DNA of 13,578 nt from DASVDK01 sp036381125 [NCBI: Thermodesulfobacteriota bacterium] (GCA_036381125.1 DASVDK010000225.1:1-13578), one strand, 5' to 3'. Shown: positions 1 to 7,655, numbered from the stretch's first letter. Translations and numbers: made by a program. The notes: generated from the letters alone by a model not told the origin.

Positions 1-414
1 CAGCCGGCCGGAACGACCGTGGTGGCCCGGCAGGCGGCGCCCGCCGCCGCGCTCGCGGCGGCGCTGGCGGCGGTGGCGGCTCGCGGCCGTCGCGGCCGGC
101 GCCTCCTCGTGGCGGCGGTTGCCGGGCTCGCCCTGTCGTGCGGCGGCGGGGACGGCGGCGGCCCGGCCGGCGGAGGCGGCGGAGGGGTTGCCGAGGCCTG
201 CCCGCCAGCCGAAGGGGCCGACGCGCTGTCCGCGTCGGAGCGCCTCGCGGGGGCGACCGCGACCTTCGCCGTCCGCCCCCTCGAACGGGGCGACGTCATC
301 GCCGTCGACGCGGCCGGGCGCCCGACCGTCCCCACCCTCTCCGGCACGGTGACCGGCCGGCGCGTCACGGTTGCCCGACCCCGAGCGGCCGTGCAGTCGC
401 GATCCCTGCGGTAG
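1..414 (+). CDS. possible lipoprotein or exported small protein, 5' end open
   Basis: The frame is open from the first base of the window to a TAG at 412-414, so the true start may lie upstream. GTG codons at 19, 22 and 73 are candidate starts. Starting at 73 gives an Arg-rich n-region, a hydrophobic stretch and then Ala-Leu-Ser-Cys followed by a Gly-rich run. That resembles a lipoprotein signal with an imperfect lipobox (Ala at -3). The rest, about 90 residues, is rich in Ala, Gly, Arg and Pro, and I recognise no domain. The stop lies 38 bases before the dehydratase start. GC-rich DNA yields spurious open frames easily, and the low complexity makes this a weak call. It could also be the 3' end of a longer gene or non-coding. 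Confidence 0.35.
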   Translation, partial: QPAGTTVVARQAAPAAALAAALAAVAARGRRGRRLLVAAVAGLALSCGGGDGGGPAGGGGGGVAEACPPAEGADALSASERLAGATATFAVRPLERGDVIAVDAAGRPTVPTLSGTVTGRRVTVARPRAAVQSRSLR

Positions 415-452
415 ACTCTGCGGACCCGGCAGGACGTTGGGAGGTGTATCCG

Positions 453-743
453 ATGGCGACACGGCTGACGGGCGAGGCGGCGGCACGCGCGGTGGCGGCG
501 CTGCCCGGCTGGAGCCTGGACGGCGAGACGATCCGCAAGACGTTCACGTTCGCCGACTTCCAGGCGGCGATCGCGTTCGTGGTGGCGGTGGCGTTCAAGG
601 CCGAGGCGGCCGGCCATCACCCGGACATCGACATCCGCTGGAACCGCGTCACGCTGGCCCTCACCACGCACGACGCCGGCGGGCTGACGGACAGGGACGT
701 GGGGCTCGCGAGCACCGTCGAGTCCCTGGGCCGGCGGCCGTGA
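453..743 (+). CDS. 4a-hydroxytetrahydrobiopterin dehydratase (PCD/DCoH family)
   Basis: A 96-residue cytoplasmic protein of the usual size for pterin-4a-carbinolamine dehydratases, which remove water from 4a-hydroxytetrahydropterin and so recycle the cofactor of aromatic amino acid hydroxylases. What I see: the family signature Ala-Gly-His-His-Pro-Asp at residues 53-58, Trp63, the Thr-Thr-His at 71-73 and Gly-Gly-Leu-Thr at 76-79. His55, His56 and His73 match the pterin-binding histidines known in the family. The ATG at 453 is preceded by GGGAGG at a good distance. Its stop overlaps the GTG start of the next gene by four bases (GTGA), so the two are probably translationally coupled. No hydroxylase gene is in view. 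Bacteria without one often carry PCD homologues, and roles linked to molybdopterin enzymes have been proposed for some of them. That is only suggestive here, where a moaA gene lies about 5 kb away. Confidence 0.93.
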   Translation: MATRLTGEAAARAVAALPGWSLDGETIRKTFTFADFQAAIAFVVAVAFKAEAAGHHPDIDIRWNRVTLALTTHDAGGLTDRDVGLASTVESLGRRP

Positions 744-1447
744 GGGCGGCTCGCCGCCGCCTCGCGCTCGCCGCCACGCTGGGGCTGGCCATCGTCGCGT
801 CGGCAGGCCCCGCGCAGGCCGGCGCGATCGTCGACCCGTCCGACACGCTCGGCGCGACTCGGGTCCGGCTCGACGGCACCGGCGTGGGCGTCTTCTCGCG
901 CGAGATCCGCCTCGAGGGGCCGGACCGCATCGCCGACACGTCGGAGCGGACGTTCGGCATCGGCGGCGCCTTCGGCCTCCTCGACGGCCTCGACGGCTTC
1001 CTCACCGTCGGCGCGACCCGCCTCACGCTCGACGAGGACGACGCCCTGCCGAGCGGCGACTTCGACGGCGACGTCGGCTTCGCGTTCGGCGGCGGCCTGC
1101 GCTACCGGTTCGTCGACGAGCGGTACTTCAAGGTGGGCTCGAGCGTGTCGATCGGCCGCCACGAGTCGGCCAAGGGCGACGTGGAGGCCACCTGGATCGA
1201 CGGCGAGTTCCTCCTGGGCGCCAGCCTGCACGCGTTCCGCGACGTCGTCCCGTTCGCCGGCCTGTCGATCGGCATCATCCGCGGCCAGTTCGACGGCCCC
1301 TTCGGCCGCATCGACTTCCGGCAGGAGAACGTCGTGGGCGCCATGGCCGGCCTCCGCTACGCCGCCACCTCGCAGGTGGAGGCGACGCTCGCCGGCCGGC
1401 TCTTCGATCGCGAGGAAGTGTCCTTCGCCCTCTCGTTCGGCTTCTGA
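740..1447 (+). CDS. exported probable outer-membrane beta-barrel protein
   Basis: The start is the GTG at 740, inside the GTGA overlap with the dehydratase stop. It gives 235 residues with a clear Sec signal: Arg-rich n-region, Leu/Ala core and Gly-Pro-Ala-Gln-Ala at residues 23-27, with cleavage likely after Ala27. The mature part has alternating hydrophobic and polar strands, many Gly, Asp and Phe residues and no long helix. Examples are the strands around residues 104-122 and 150-175. It ends Ser-Phe-Gly-Phe, and a C-terminal aromatic residue is typical of BamA-dependent barrels. Size and pattern fit an 8-10-strand barrel of the OmpA/OmpW-like or outer-membrane beta-barrel type. I cannot name a subfamily or ligand. 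Co-transcription with a pterin dehydratase looks incidental. The stop lies three bases from the stop of the convergent minus-strand gene. Confidence 0.75.
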   Translation: MRAARRRLALAATLGLAIVASAGPAQAGAIVDPSDTLGATRVRLDGTGVGVFSREIRLEGPDRIADTSERTFGIGGAFGLLDGLDGFLTVGATRLTLDEDDALPSGDFDGDVGFAFGGGLRYRFVDERYFKVGSSVSIGRHESAKGDVEATWIDGEFLLGASLHAFRDVVPFAGLSIGIIRGQFDGPFGRIDFRQENVVGAMAGLRYAATSQVEATLAGRLFDREEVSFALSFGF

Positions 1448-1450
1448 GCC

Positions 1451-1711
1451 CTAGTCCGGGCGCGACGCCCCCTCGGTGGCCAGGTCGGCGGGCGGAGCCG
1501 AGGCGCGGGCCCGCCGGGCCTCGCGGATGGCGGCCGCACGCTCGACGTGGCGGCCGTTCCACGCGATCTGCTCGTCGATCACCGCCCGGGCCGCGAGCAG
1601 CAGCTCCGTCGACGCGCGGCCGAGATGCGACACGGTGTCGGGCGGCAGGAACGAGAGACCGGTGTCCACGGCCTCGTTGACGACCCGCCGCACCGCCGAG
1701 ATCCACGACAT
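1451..1711 (-). CDS. small hypothetical helical protein, 86 aa
   Basis: An ATG at 1711 with an ideal Shine-Dalgarno (AGGAGG, 5 bases upstream) starts 10 bases after the stop of the substrate-binding protein gene. This makes it the last gene of that minus-strand unit. The product is mostly predicted helix: residues 1-15, then 34-70, which include an Ala/Glu/Arg-rich stretch with a Trp at 51, and a disordered Pro/Ala/Ser tail. There is no signal peptide, membrane segment or Cys. I recognise no family. The short, amphipathic helical pattern with few features could be a phasin-like or scaffold-like protein, but nothing specific supports that. The strong ribosome site, clean codon use and operon position make it a real gene rather than a chance frame. 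Confidence 0.7.
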   Translation of the reverse strand: MSWISAVRRVVNEAVDTGLSFLPPDTVSHLGRASTELLLAARAVIDEQIAWNGRHVERAAAIREARRARASAPPADLATEGASRPD

Positions 1712-1721
1712 AGCGCCTCCT

Positions 1722-2954
1722 TCACCGGCCCGTTGCGACGGGCCTCCACGTCGCGACCTTGCCGCCCGGCGGGACGACGGCCTCGACGATCACCAGCGCC
1801 CGCTCGTCGAGCCCGCCGTGGTCGTCGGGCCGGTAGCGGTAGACGCCGGTCACGCCCCGGTAGTCGGGCATCGCCTCGAGCGCGTCGCGCACGTCGAGGC
1901 GGCGCCGCGCCGCCGGCTCGTCGCCGCCCCAGCCCGACGAGGCCTGCTCGATGGCCGCCGCCGCGAGACCGAGCGCATCGTACCCGTACCCTGGAAAGGG
2001 GCTCGACCCGGGGCCACCCGCGGCGCGCACCTCCCGGACGAACGCGACGAGTCTCGAGCGATCGGGGTCGGCCTCGGGGAGCGCCTCGGCCACCATCACG
2101 CGCGGCACCGCGGTCCGCACCCCCGCGGCCGCTGCGCCGGCGAGCGGGAGGAACGCGGAGGCGAGCGCGGCGTGACTCTGGTAGTGCGGCAGACCCGGCG
2201 CGAGGTCGAGGAGCGGCTGCGCGATGGCGCCGGCGAGCGGCGGGATCGCCCAGACCACGACGGCCTGGGGCTTCGCGTCGAGCACCGCGGCCACGATCGC
2301 CGCGAGGTCGCCCGTCTCGTCGGCGACGACCTCGCGATGCGCGAGCGCGAGCCCGCGACGCCGCGCGGCGGCCTCGAAGGCGGCCCGGCCGGCGGCGCCG
2401 ATCGGGCTCGCGGCTTCGAGGAACCCGACGCGCAGGAGCCCTCGCCGGGCGAGGTCGCCCGCCAGCACGTCGGCGAGGCGGGCCGTCCCGGGAGGGGCCT
2501 GGAACACCCACCGGGGCGCCGCGCCCCCCTCCCCGCCCCGGCCCTCGGCCAGCGCGATCAGCGGCACCTCGGCCCGCTGCGCCGCAGCGGCCAGGGCGGA
2601 GGCGGGCCCACGCGTGCTGCCGCCGACGAGCACGAGCGCGCGCTCGTCCTCGATGGCGATGCGCGCGGCGCGCTCGGCGGCCCGGGTGCTGGTGGCGCTG
2701 TCGAAGACGACGAGTCTCAGCGGCCGGCCGCCGAGGCCGCCCCGCGCGGCGACCTCGCGCTCGGCCAGCGCGAGCCCGATCCGCTCGGCCGCGCCGAGCG
2801 CGGCGCCGGGGCCGGTGAGATCGAGGATCGCGGCGACCGTGACGGGCGCGGGCGTCTCGCCGGCGGCCGATCCCAGGCCTGCGAGCGCGAGCGCCGGCAC
2901 GGCGAGCAGGCAGGCGCCGAGCGTCCGGAGCGCGAGGCGGCGCGGGCCACGCAC
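1722..2954 (-). CDS. Liv-type ABC transporter substrate-binding protein
   Basis: A 410-residue protein with a GTG start (2954), six bases after the rhodanese stop. It lacks a strong Shine-Dalgarno and is probably coupled. Residues 1-31 form a Sec signal (Arg-Arg n-region, Leu/Ala core, Gly-Ser-Ala-Ala-Gly). The mature protein opens with the typical type I periplasmic fold: Val-Thr-Val-Ala-Ala-Ile-Leu-Asp-Leu-Thr-Gly-Pro, then a Gly-Gly-Leu-Gly-Gly-Arg-Pro-Leu-Arg turn, and later a Gly-Tyr-Gly-Tyr-Asp-Ala hinge-side segment near residues 323-328. This matches Leu/Ile/Val-binding-like proteins (Peripla_BP_6 family), which capture amino acids, amides, aromatic acids or similar solutes outside the membrane. 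No permease (LivH/LivM) or ATPase (LivG/LivF) gene is nearby, so it is an orphan receptor that either joins a distant transporter or serves as a sensor. Ligand unknown. Confidence 0.88.
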   Translation of the reverse strand: MRGPRRLALRTLGACLLAVPALALAGLGSAAGETPAPVTVAAILDLTGPGAALGAAERIGLALAEREVAARGGLGGRPLRLVVFDSATSTRAAERAARIAIEDERALVLVGGSTRGPASALAAAAQRAEVPLIALAEGRGGEGGAAPRWVFQAPPGTARLADVLAGDLARRGLLRVGFLEAASPIGAAGRAAFEAAARRRGLALAHREVVADETGDLAAIVAAVLDAKPQAVVVWAIPPLAGAIAQPLLDLAPGLPHYQSHAALASAFLPLAGAAAAGVRTAVPRVMVAEALPEADPDRSRLVAFVREVRAAGGPGSSPFPGYGYDALGLAAAAIEQASSGWGGDEPAARRRLDVRDALEAMPDYRGVTGVYRYRPDDHGGLDERALVIVEAVVPPGGKVATWRPVATGR

Positions 2955-2960
2955 GGGCGG

Positions 2961-3257
2961 CTACAGCGGCCAGGCGCTCATGCCGCCGCGGACGTTGGCC
3001 ACGCGTGCGAAGCCCGCCCGGGCCACGAGGAACTGACAGGCCACGAGCGAGCGCATGCCGTGCTCGCAGACGACGAGCGTCGGCCGCGCGGCATCGAGTT
3101 CGCCGACACGGGCGGCAAGCTGGTCGAGGGGGATGAGGTACGCGCCGGGAGCGTGGCGGGCGCGGAACTCCTCGTCGGTCCGCACGTCGAGCAGGAACGG
3201 CGGCTCGGGCCCGGCGAGCCGCCGGCAGGCTTCCGCGACGCTCACCTCCTCGAACAC
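2961..3257 (-). CDS. single-domain rhodanese-like sulfurtransferase
   Basis: I chose the GTG at 3257, which shares its G with the TAG stop of the membrane-protein gene (TAGTG). GGAGGG lies eight bases upstream. This gives 98 residues, the normal size of a stand-alone rhodanese of the GlpE/PspE kind. The CH2A-type motif Leu-Leu-Asp-Val-Arg-Thr-Asp-Glu-Glu-Phe (22-31), the His-Ala-Pro-Gly-Ala segment (35-39) and the active loop Cys64-Glu-His-Gly-Met-Arg-Ser are intact. The persulfide-forming Cys is therefore present. The C-terminal Val-Arg-Gly-Gly-Met-Ser-Ala-Trp is also canonical. It should be a cytoplasmic sulfurtransferase, as no signal is seen. A longer frame runs further upstream but would overlap the membrane-protein gene entirely and reads as Arg-rich shadow. 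Confidence 0.9.
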   Translation of the reverse strand: MFEEVSVAEACRRLAGPEPPFLLDVRTDEEFRARHAPGAYLIPLDQLAARVGELDAARPTLVVCEHGMRSLVACQFLVARAGFARVANVRGGMSAWPL

Positions 3258-3712
3258 TACCCGAGCCCTCCGCGCACCGTGAGGCTCACGCCGAGGAAGA
3301 GGACGATCGCGCCGAGCAGGAGGTTCACGCGTGCGAGCGCGAGGTAGCCGTCGAAGGCCTTGGTCTCGCCCGCCCCGAGGGCGCGGACGTGGAGCCACTG
3401 CTGCGCCGCCGTGACCGCCACGACGGCGCCGAAGAGCGCGACCTTCGCCGTGAGAGTCCACATGAAGCGCTGCATGCCGCCCCCGCTCTGGAGCATCGGC
3501 ACCCAGGGCACCACGTTGTAGATGCCGGTCGCGAGCAGCACCACGAGGGCGATCCAGGCGACGCGCTGGTAGCGGCGGACCACCGCCACGCCCGAGGCGG
3601 GGGACCCCGCGCCGCGGGCGGCCCGGATCGCGACCATCGCGACCATGAGGCCGCCGTACCACACGGCGGCGGTCAGGACGTGGACGAATACGAGGACGAG
3701 GCGGGTATCCAC
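3257..3712 (-). CDS. CopD-like four-helix membrane protein
   Basis: A 151-residue integral membrane protein with four hydrophobic helices at about residues 5-28, 50-70, 86-106 and 126-146. The first helix carries His11-x6-Trp18-x-Gly-Gly, a pattern shared by CopD/YtoQ-like and DUF2269-like proteins in which the His may bind haem or copper. A further His lies at 108. The start is taken as GTG at 3712. I see no good Shine-Dalgarno, and an in-frame CTG lies shortly upstream, so the exact start is uncertain. It opens a minus-strand unit with the rhodanese, binding protein and small protein. A metal or redox role in the membrane is plausible, but the family includes many proteins of unknown function. 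Confidence 0.78.
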   Translation of the reverse strand: MDTRLVLVFVHVLTAAVWYGGLMVAMVAIRAARGAGSPASGVAVVRRYQRVAWIALVVLLATGIYNVVPWVPMLQSGGGMQRFMWTLTAKVALFGAVVAVTAAQQWLHVRALGAGETKAFDGYLALARVNLLLGAIVLFLGVSLTVRGGLG

Positions 3713-3753
3713 GGCGGTCGATGGTATCAGCCGCGCCAGCCGGCGACAAGGCG

Positions 3754-3791
3754 CCGGCCGGCCCGCGAGGCGTCGGGTGCGGGCCGGCCGG
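3754..3791 (-). terminator. strong GC-rich hairpin, probable terminator
   Basis: A perfect 13-bp inverted repeat (arms 3754-3766 and 3779-3791) encloses a 12-base loop. Read on the minus strand it begins 11 bases after the stop of the secreted low-complexity protein gene and ends about 40 bases before the start of the CopD-like gene. The place and strength suit a transcription terminator or RNA-end stabiliser separating the two units. No T-run follows, so classical intrinsic termination is uncertain. A protein-binding palindrome for the downstream unit is the alternative. Confidence 0.55.
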
Positions 3792-3802
3792 ACGGCGTGG
3801 CG

Positions 3803-4456
3803 CTACTTCGCGGCGGGGCTCGCGCTGCCCGAGGGCTGCATCGACTGCGAGCCGGACGGGGCGCCGCCGGTGCTCGGGGGCATCCGGCCACTCGGGGCCT
3901 TGCCGGCCCCCGACTGGCTGGCGGGACCCTGCTGGCCGCCCTGTGCCTTGACCTGCTGCTCCATGTGTTGCAGCTGGGACTGCATCTTCGGGCTTGCCAT
4001 GATCCGGTGGTGCTCCCCGGCGTACTGGGCGAGCGTGTAGCCGCTACCCTGCAGCGCCTGGGACAGCTTCTGGCGCTCCTCCTGGGACAGCTCCGTGTTG
4101 AGGTCCTTCGCGTGCTCGACCTTCGCGTACACGTCCGGCGCCTTCTGCTCGACGACCATGTCGGCCCTGGCGTGCCGGCGAAGCTGCGCGTGCGACAGCC
4201 CGGCGCCTTGCGAGGACTTGCCGGTCTGGTGCTTCTTCTGCTGCTGGGAGGATTGGCCCGCCGCGGACGAGCCGCCCGTGGTCCCGGTGCTCGATCCGCC
4301 GCCGGGCGTCGTGGCGCTCTGCCCGGACTGCCCGGCGCCGCCCGAGGGCGGCTGGCTCGCCGTCTGGGCCGCGGCCGGGAGCGCGCCAGTCAGGAGCAGG
4401 GTCCCCGCCGCCACGATGGCGGTCCCCGTGCGACGCCTGCGCGAAACGGTGCTCAT
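3803..4456 (-). CDS. secreted low-complexity protein with helical core, unknown function
   Basis: The ATG at 4456 has AGGAGG eight bases upstream and directly starts a Sec signal: Arg6-Arg9, a hydrophobic core, and Ala-Leu-Pro-Ala-Ala-Ala at 25-30. I therefore prefer it to an in-frame ATG 54 bases further up. The 217-residue product has three parts: a Ser/Gly/Gln/Thr-rich segment (32-86), a charged helical core (about 87-170) and a second Gln/Gly/Ser/Pro-rich tail (171-217). The core contains Leu-Ser-Gln-Glu-Glu-Arg-Gln-Lys-Leu, then Tyr-Thr-Leu-Ala-Gln-Tyr and Met-Ala-Ser-Pro-Lys-Met-Gln-Ser-Gln-Leu. This recalls the helical DUF4168 pattern, but I cannot confirm it by eye. It is probably periplasmic or extracellular. 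It appears to be a single-gene unit. Confidence 0.72.
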   Translation of the reverse strand: MSTVSRRRRTGTAIVAAGTLLLTGALPAAAQTASQPPSGGAGQSGQSATTPGGGSSTGTTGGSSAAGQSSQQQKKHQTGKSSQGAGLSHAQLRRHARADMVVEQKAPDVYAKVEHAKDLNTELSQEERQKLSQALQGSGYTLAQYAGEHHRIMASPKMQSQLQHMEQQVKAQGGQQGPASQSGAGKAPSGRMPPSTGGAPSGSQSMQPSGSASPAAK

Positions 4457-4557
4457 CTCTTCCGCCTCCTGAATGATCGGTACCGCGACGACACGTCGGG
4501 GTCGCGACATGCGGCCGCTCGGCGTGACTCCGCGGGGGGACCGGTACAGGAAGCGTG

Positions 4558-4573
4558 CCTGGCGGATGCCAGG
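4558..4573 (-). terminator. small hairpin downstream of mrp
   Basis: Six-base arms (CCTGGC at 4558-4563, GCCAGG at 4568-4573) around a four-base loop, lying 17-32 bases beyond the mrp stop on the minus strand. It could end the cofactor operon before the secreted-protein gene at 4456. There is no T-run, and a stem this short arises by chance in GC-rich DNA. The rest of 4457-4589 holds the ribosome site of the downstream gene, and I find no convincing promoter there. Confidence 0.3.
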
Positions 4574-4589
4574 GGGGGCTGGCGGCCGG

Positions 4590-5660
4590 TCAGGCGCCGC
4601 CGGCGCCGTCGTCGCCTTGCCTCAGCCTGGCCAGCGATTCGGCGACCCGAGCGGCCAGCGCCTCGAAGGGCGACGCCAGCTCCGGGTCGAGCGCCGCCGG
4701 GCGACCCTCGTCGCTCCCGGCCCGGATCGCCTCGACGAGCGGCAGCTCGGCGAGGAGCGGGAGGCCGTGCGCCTCGGCGGCGCGACGCGCGCCGCCCCGA
4801 CCGAAGAGGTCGGCCTCGCGCCCGCAGCCGGCGCAGGTGTGATAGGCCATGTTCTCGACGAGCCCGAGGACCGGCACGCCGGCGTCCCGGAGCATCGTGT
4901 GGGCCCGGAGCGCGTCCTCGAGCGCGACGCGCTGGGGCGTCGCCACCAGGACGGCGCCGGAGAGCGGCGCCGCCTGTACCAGCGTGAGCGCGACGTCCCC
5001 GGTGCCGGGCGGCAGGTCGACCACGAGGACGTCGAGCGGCGCCCAGTCGGCCTGGAAGAGGAGCTGGTGGACGAGCTTCGTCAGGAGTGGCCCCCGCCAG
5101 ACGAGGGCCGCGTCGGACGCGACGCCGAGGAGCCCCACCGAGAGCGTCTTGACGCCGTGCGCCACGAGCGGCGCGAGGCGGCCGCGCGCCATCTCGGCCT
5201 TCGCCCCCGCGGGGAGCCCGAGCATGGTGGGCACGTTGGGACCGTAGATGTCGGCGTCGAGGAGGCCGACCGGCGCGCCCCGTCGCGCGAGCGCCACGGC
5301 CAGGTTGACCGCCACGGTCGACTTGCCGACCCCACCCTTGCCGCTCGCCACGGCGACGACGTGCCGGACGCCGGGGATGGAGACCGGCGCGCGCCGCATC
5401 GGCCGCGCGGCCGGCTTGCCGTTGACGACGACCTCGACCTCGTCGACCCCCTCGAGGTGCTCGAGCGCCTTGTAGATCACCATGAGGAGCCTGGCCTCCT
5501 GCGCCTTGACGACCCCCTCGAAGAAGAGGTCCACGCGCAGGACCCGCCGGCCGTTCGCCTCGACCACCTCGGCGTCGCGCAGGGCGCCGAGCGCCACGAG
5601 GCTCTTGCCGAGGGGGGGTACGACCACGCGCTCGAGGCGCGTCCTGACCGCGTCGAGCAT
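4590..5660 (-). CDS. mrp: Mrp/ApbC-family Fe-S cluster carrier ATPase
   Basis: A 356-residue cytoplasmic P-loop ATPase that binds and transfers [4Fe-4S] clusters. Residues 1-85 resemble the MIP18/DUF59 domain common at the N-terminus of bacterial Mrp (Val-Val-Val-Pro-Pro-Leu-Gly-Lys-Ser-Leu-Val near 12-22). The deviant Walker A Gly-Lys-Gly-Gly-Val-Gly-Lys-Ser-Thr is at 107-115, switch I with Asp-Ala-Asp-Ile-Tyr-Gly-Pro-Asn at 135-142, and Walker B with Leu-Pro-Pro-Gly-Thr-Gly-Asp at 216-222. The cluster motif Cys276-x2-Cys279 follows Val-Glu-Asn-Met. All match the family. It starts nine bases after the moaA stop and is the last gene of the Rrf2-led operon, so its likely clients are the Fe-S enzymes encoded beside it. 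The DUF59-like part lacks the Cys often seen in that domain (Phe-Glu-Gly-Val-Val-Lys occupies the region). Confidence 0.95.
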   Translation of the reverse strand: MLDAVRTRLERVVVPPLGKSLVALGALRDAEVVEANGRRVLRVDLFFEGVVKAQEARLLMVIYKALEHLEGVDEVEVVVNGKPAARPMRRAPVSIPGVRHVVAVASGKGGVGKSTVAVNLAVALARRGAPVGLLDADIYGPNVPTMLGLPAGAKAEMARGRLAPLVAHGVKTLSVGLLGVASDAALVWRGPLLTKLVHQLLFQADWAPLDVLVVDLPPGTGDVALTLVQAAPLSGAVLVATPQRVALEDALRAHTMLRDAGVPVLGLVENMAYHTCAGCGREADLFGRGGARRAAEAHGLPLLAELPLVEAIRAGSDEGRPAALDPELASPFEALAARVAESLARLRQGDDGAGGA

Positions 5661-5669
5661 CGGGCGCCC

Positions 5670-6668
<999 letters not shown>

Positions 6669-6669
6669 G

Positions 6670-7050
6670 CTAGACGTCGAACGACTCGGCCGGCGCCTTC
6701 TTCTTCACCGTGAACGACTCCCCGCACCCGCAGGCGCCCGCGGCGTTCGGGTTGTCGAACTTGAACCCGCCGCTGCCGAGCATGCTCCCCTGCCAGTCGA
6801 TCCGCGAGCCCTCGACGTACGGCCGGCTCTCGCGGTCGAGGAGCACCTTGACGCCGTTCGACTCGAAGAGGTCGTCGCCCGGCTGCGGCACCGGCGGCTC
6901 GAGACCCATCTGGTAGGAGAGCCCCGAGCAGCCGCCGCCGGCCACGCGCACCCGCACGGCCAGGTCGGGGTTGCCCTGCTTCGCCAGGATCTCGCGGAGC
7001 TTCGCGACCGCCCCCTCGGTGACGGTGATGGCAGGCTGTGTGTCGATCAT
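6670..7050 (-). CDS. HesB/IscA-type Fe-S cluster carrier (ErpA-like)
   Basis: A 126-residue A-type carrier that accepts Fe-S clusters from a scaffold and passes them to apo-enzymes. The three invariant cysteines are present: Cys41 in Gly-Gly-Gly-Cys-Ser-Gly-Leu, and Cys107 and Cys109 in Ala-Cys-Gly-Cys-Gly-Glu-Ser-Phe. Asp-Asn-Pro-Asn-Ala (99-103) is also typical. The N-terminus Ile-Thr-Val-Thr-Glu-Gly-Ala-Val is the usual opening of the fold. The C-terminal tail of about 15 residues beyond the cysteine motif is longer than in IscA. The ATG at 7050 has AGGAGG eight bases upstream. It lies 23 bases after cobO, the widest gap within the operon. I cannot tell IscA, ErpA and SufA apart by sequence alone. 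Confidence 0.94.
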   Translation of the reverse strand: MIDTQPAITVTEGAVAKLREILAKQGNPDLAVRVRVAGGGCSGLSYQMGLEPPVPQPGDDLFESNGVKVLLDRESRPYVEGSRIDWQGSMLGSGGFKFDNPNAAGACGCGESFTVKKKAPAESFDV

Positions 7051-7073
7051 GCGCCGCCTCCTTGAGGTCTCGC

Positions 7074-7655
7074 CTAGTAGTCGATCCCGACCTGGGCCAG
7101 GATCCCCTGCTGATAGGGGTGCTTCACCTCGCGCATCTCCGTGACCAGGTCGGCCCGCTCGACGACCGCGGGGTGCGCGGCCCGTCCGGTGAGGAGCAGG
7201 TGCACCTGGGGCGGCCGCGCGTCGAGGAGGTCGAGGACCCCCTCGACCGGGATGAGGTCGCCCTTCACGGCGTTGTTGATCTCGTCGAGGATCACGAGGT
7301 CGTACTCGCCGCCGGCGACCTTCTCCTTCGCGAAGGCGAGCGTCTCGGCCGCCGCCTTCCGGTGCTCCTCGAGCGGGAGCTTGTCGTCGACGATGCCGAC
7401 GAAGCCCTTGCCGCCCGCCGTGATCTCGAAGGCCGGGGCGAGCGCCTTCACGCCGTCGAGTTCCCCGTAGTGCCACGAACCCTTGATGAACTGGATCATC
7501 AGCACCCGGAAGCCTCGCCCCACGGCGCGCACCGCCATGCCGAGCGCCGCCGTCGTCTTCCCCTTGCCGTCGCCCGTGTAGACCATGACGAGGCCACGGC
7601 GGCCCTTCTTCTTGTTGAGCCCCGGCCTGGCCCCCTTGTCGGTCTCGACGCTCAT
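7074..7655 (-). CDS. cobO: cob(I)yrinic acid a,c-diamide adenosyltransferase (CobO/BtuR)
   Basis: A 193-residue cytoplasmic enzyme that adds the 5'-deoxyadenosyl group to the cobalt of corrinoids using ATP. The family's unusual P-loop Thr-Gly-Asp-Gly-Lys-Gly-Lys-Thr-Thr is at 27-35, the Ile-Gln-Phe-Ile-Lys-Gly strand at 54-59, Leu-Asp-Glu-Ile at 123-126, Leu-Thr-Gly-Arg at 155-158, and the terminal Gln-x-Gly-Ile-Asp-Tyr. Length and order are normal. It overlaps the TusA-like gene by four bases (ATGA) and has GAGGGG upstream. No other corrinoid genes and no cobalamin riboswitch are seen, so it may serve salvage. Its place inside an Fe-S/molybdopterin operon is odd, unless some product of this operon needs adenosylcobalamin. 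Confidence 0.95.
   Translation of the reverse strand: MSVETDKGARPGLNKKKGRRGLVMVYTGDGKGKTTAALGMAVRAVGRGFRVLMIQFIKGSWHYGELDGVKALAPAFEITAGGKGFVGIVDDKLPLEEHRKAAAETLAFAKEKVAGGEYDLVILDEINNAVKGDLIPVEGVLDLLDARPPQVHLLLTGRAAHPAVVERADLVTEMREVKHPYQQGILAQVGIDY

Noticed and set aside
138-452. An N-terminal extension of the pterin dehydratase
   Set aside because: The extra residues are almost all Arg/Gly/Pro, and a good ribosome site marks the ATG at 453, which gives the normal family length.
1476-3347. A 623-codon plus-strand frame across the small gene, binding-protein and rhodanese genes
   Set aside because: Arg/Gly/Ala-rich shadow. The opposite strand holds signal peptide, binding-protein and rhodanese motifs with ribosome sites.
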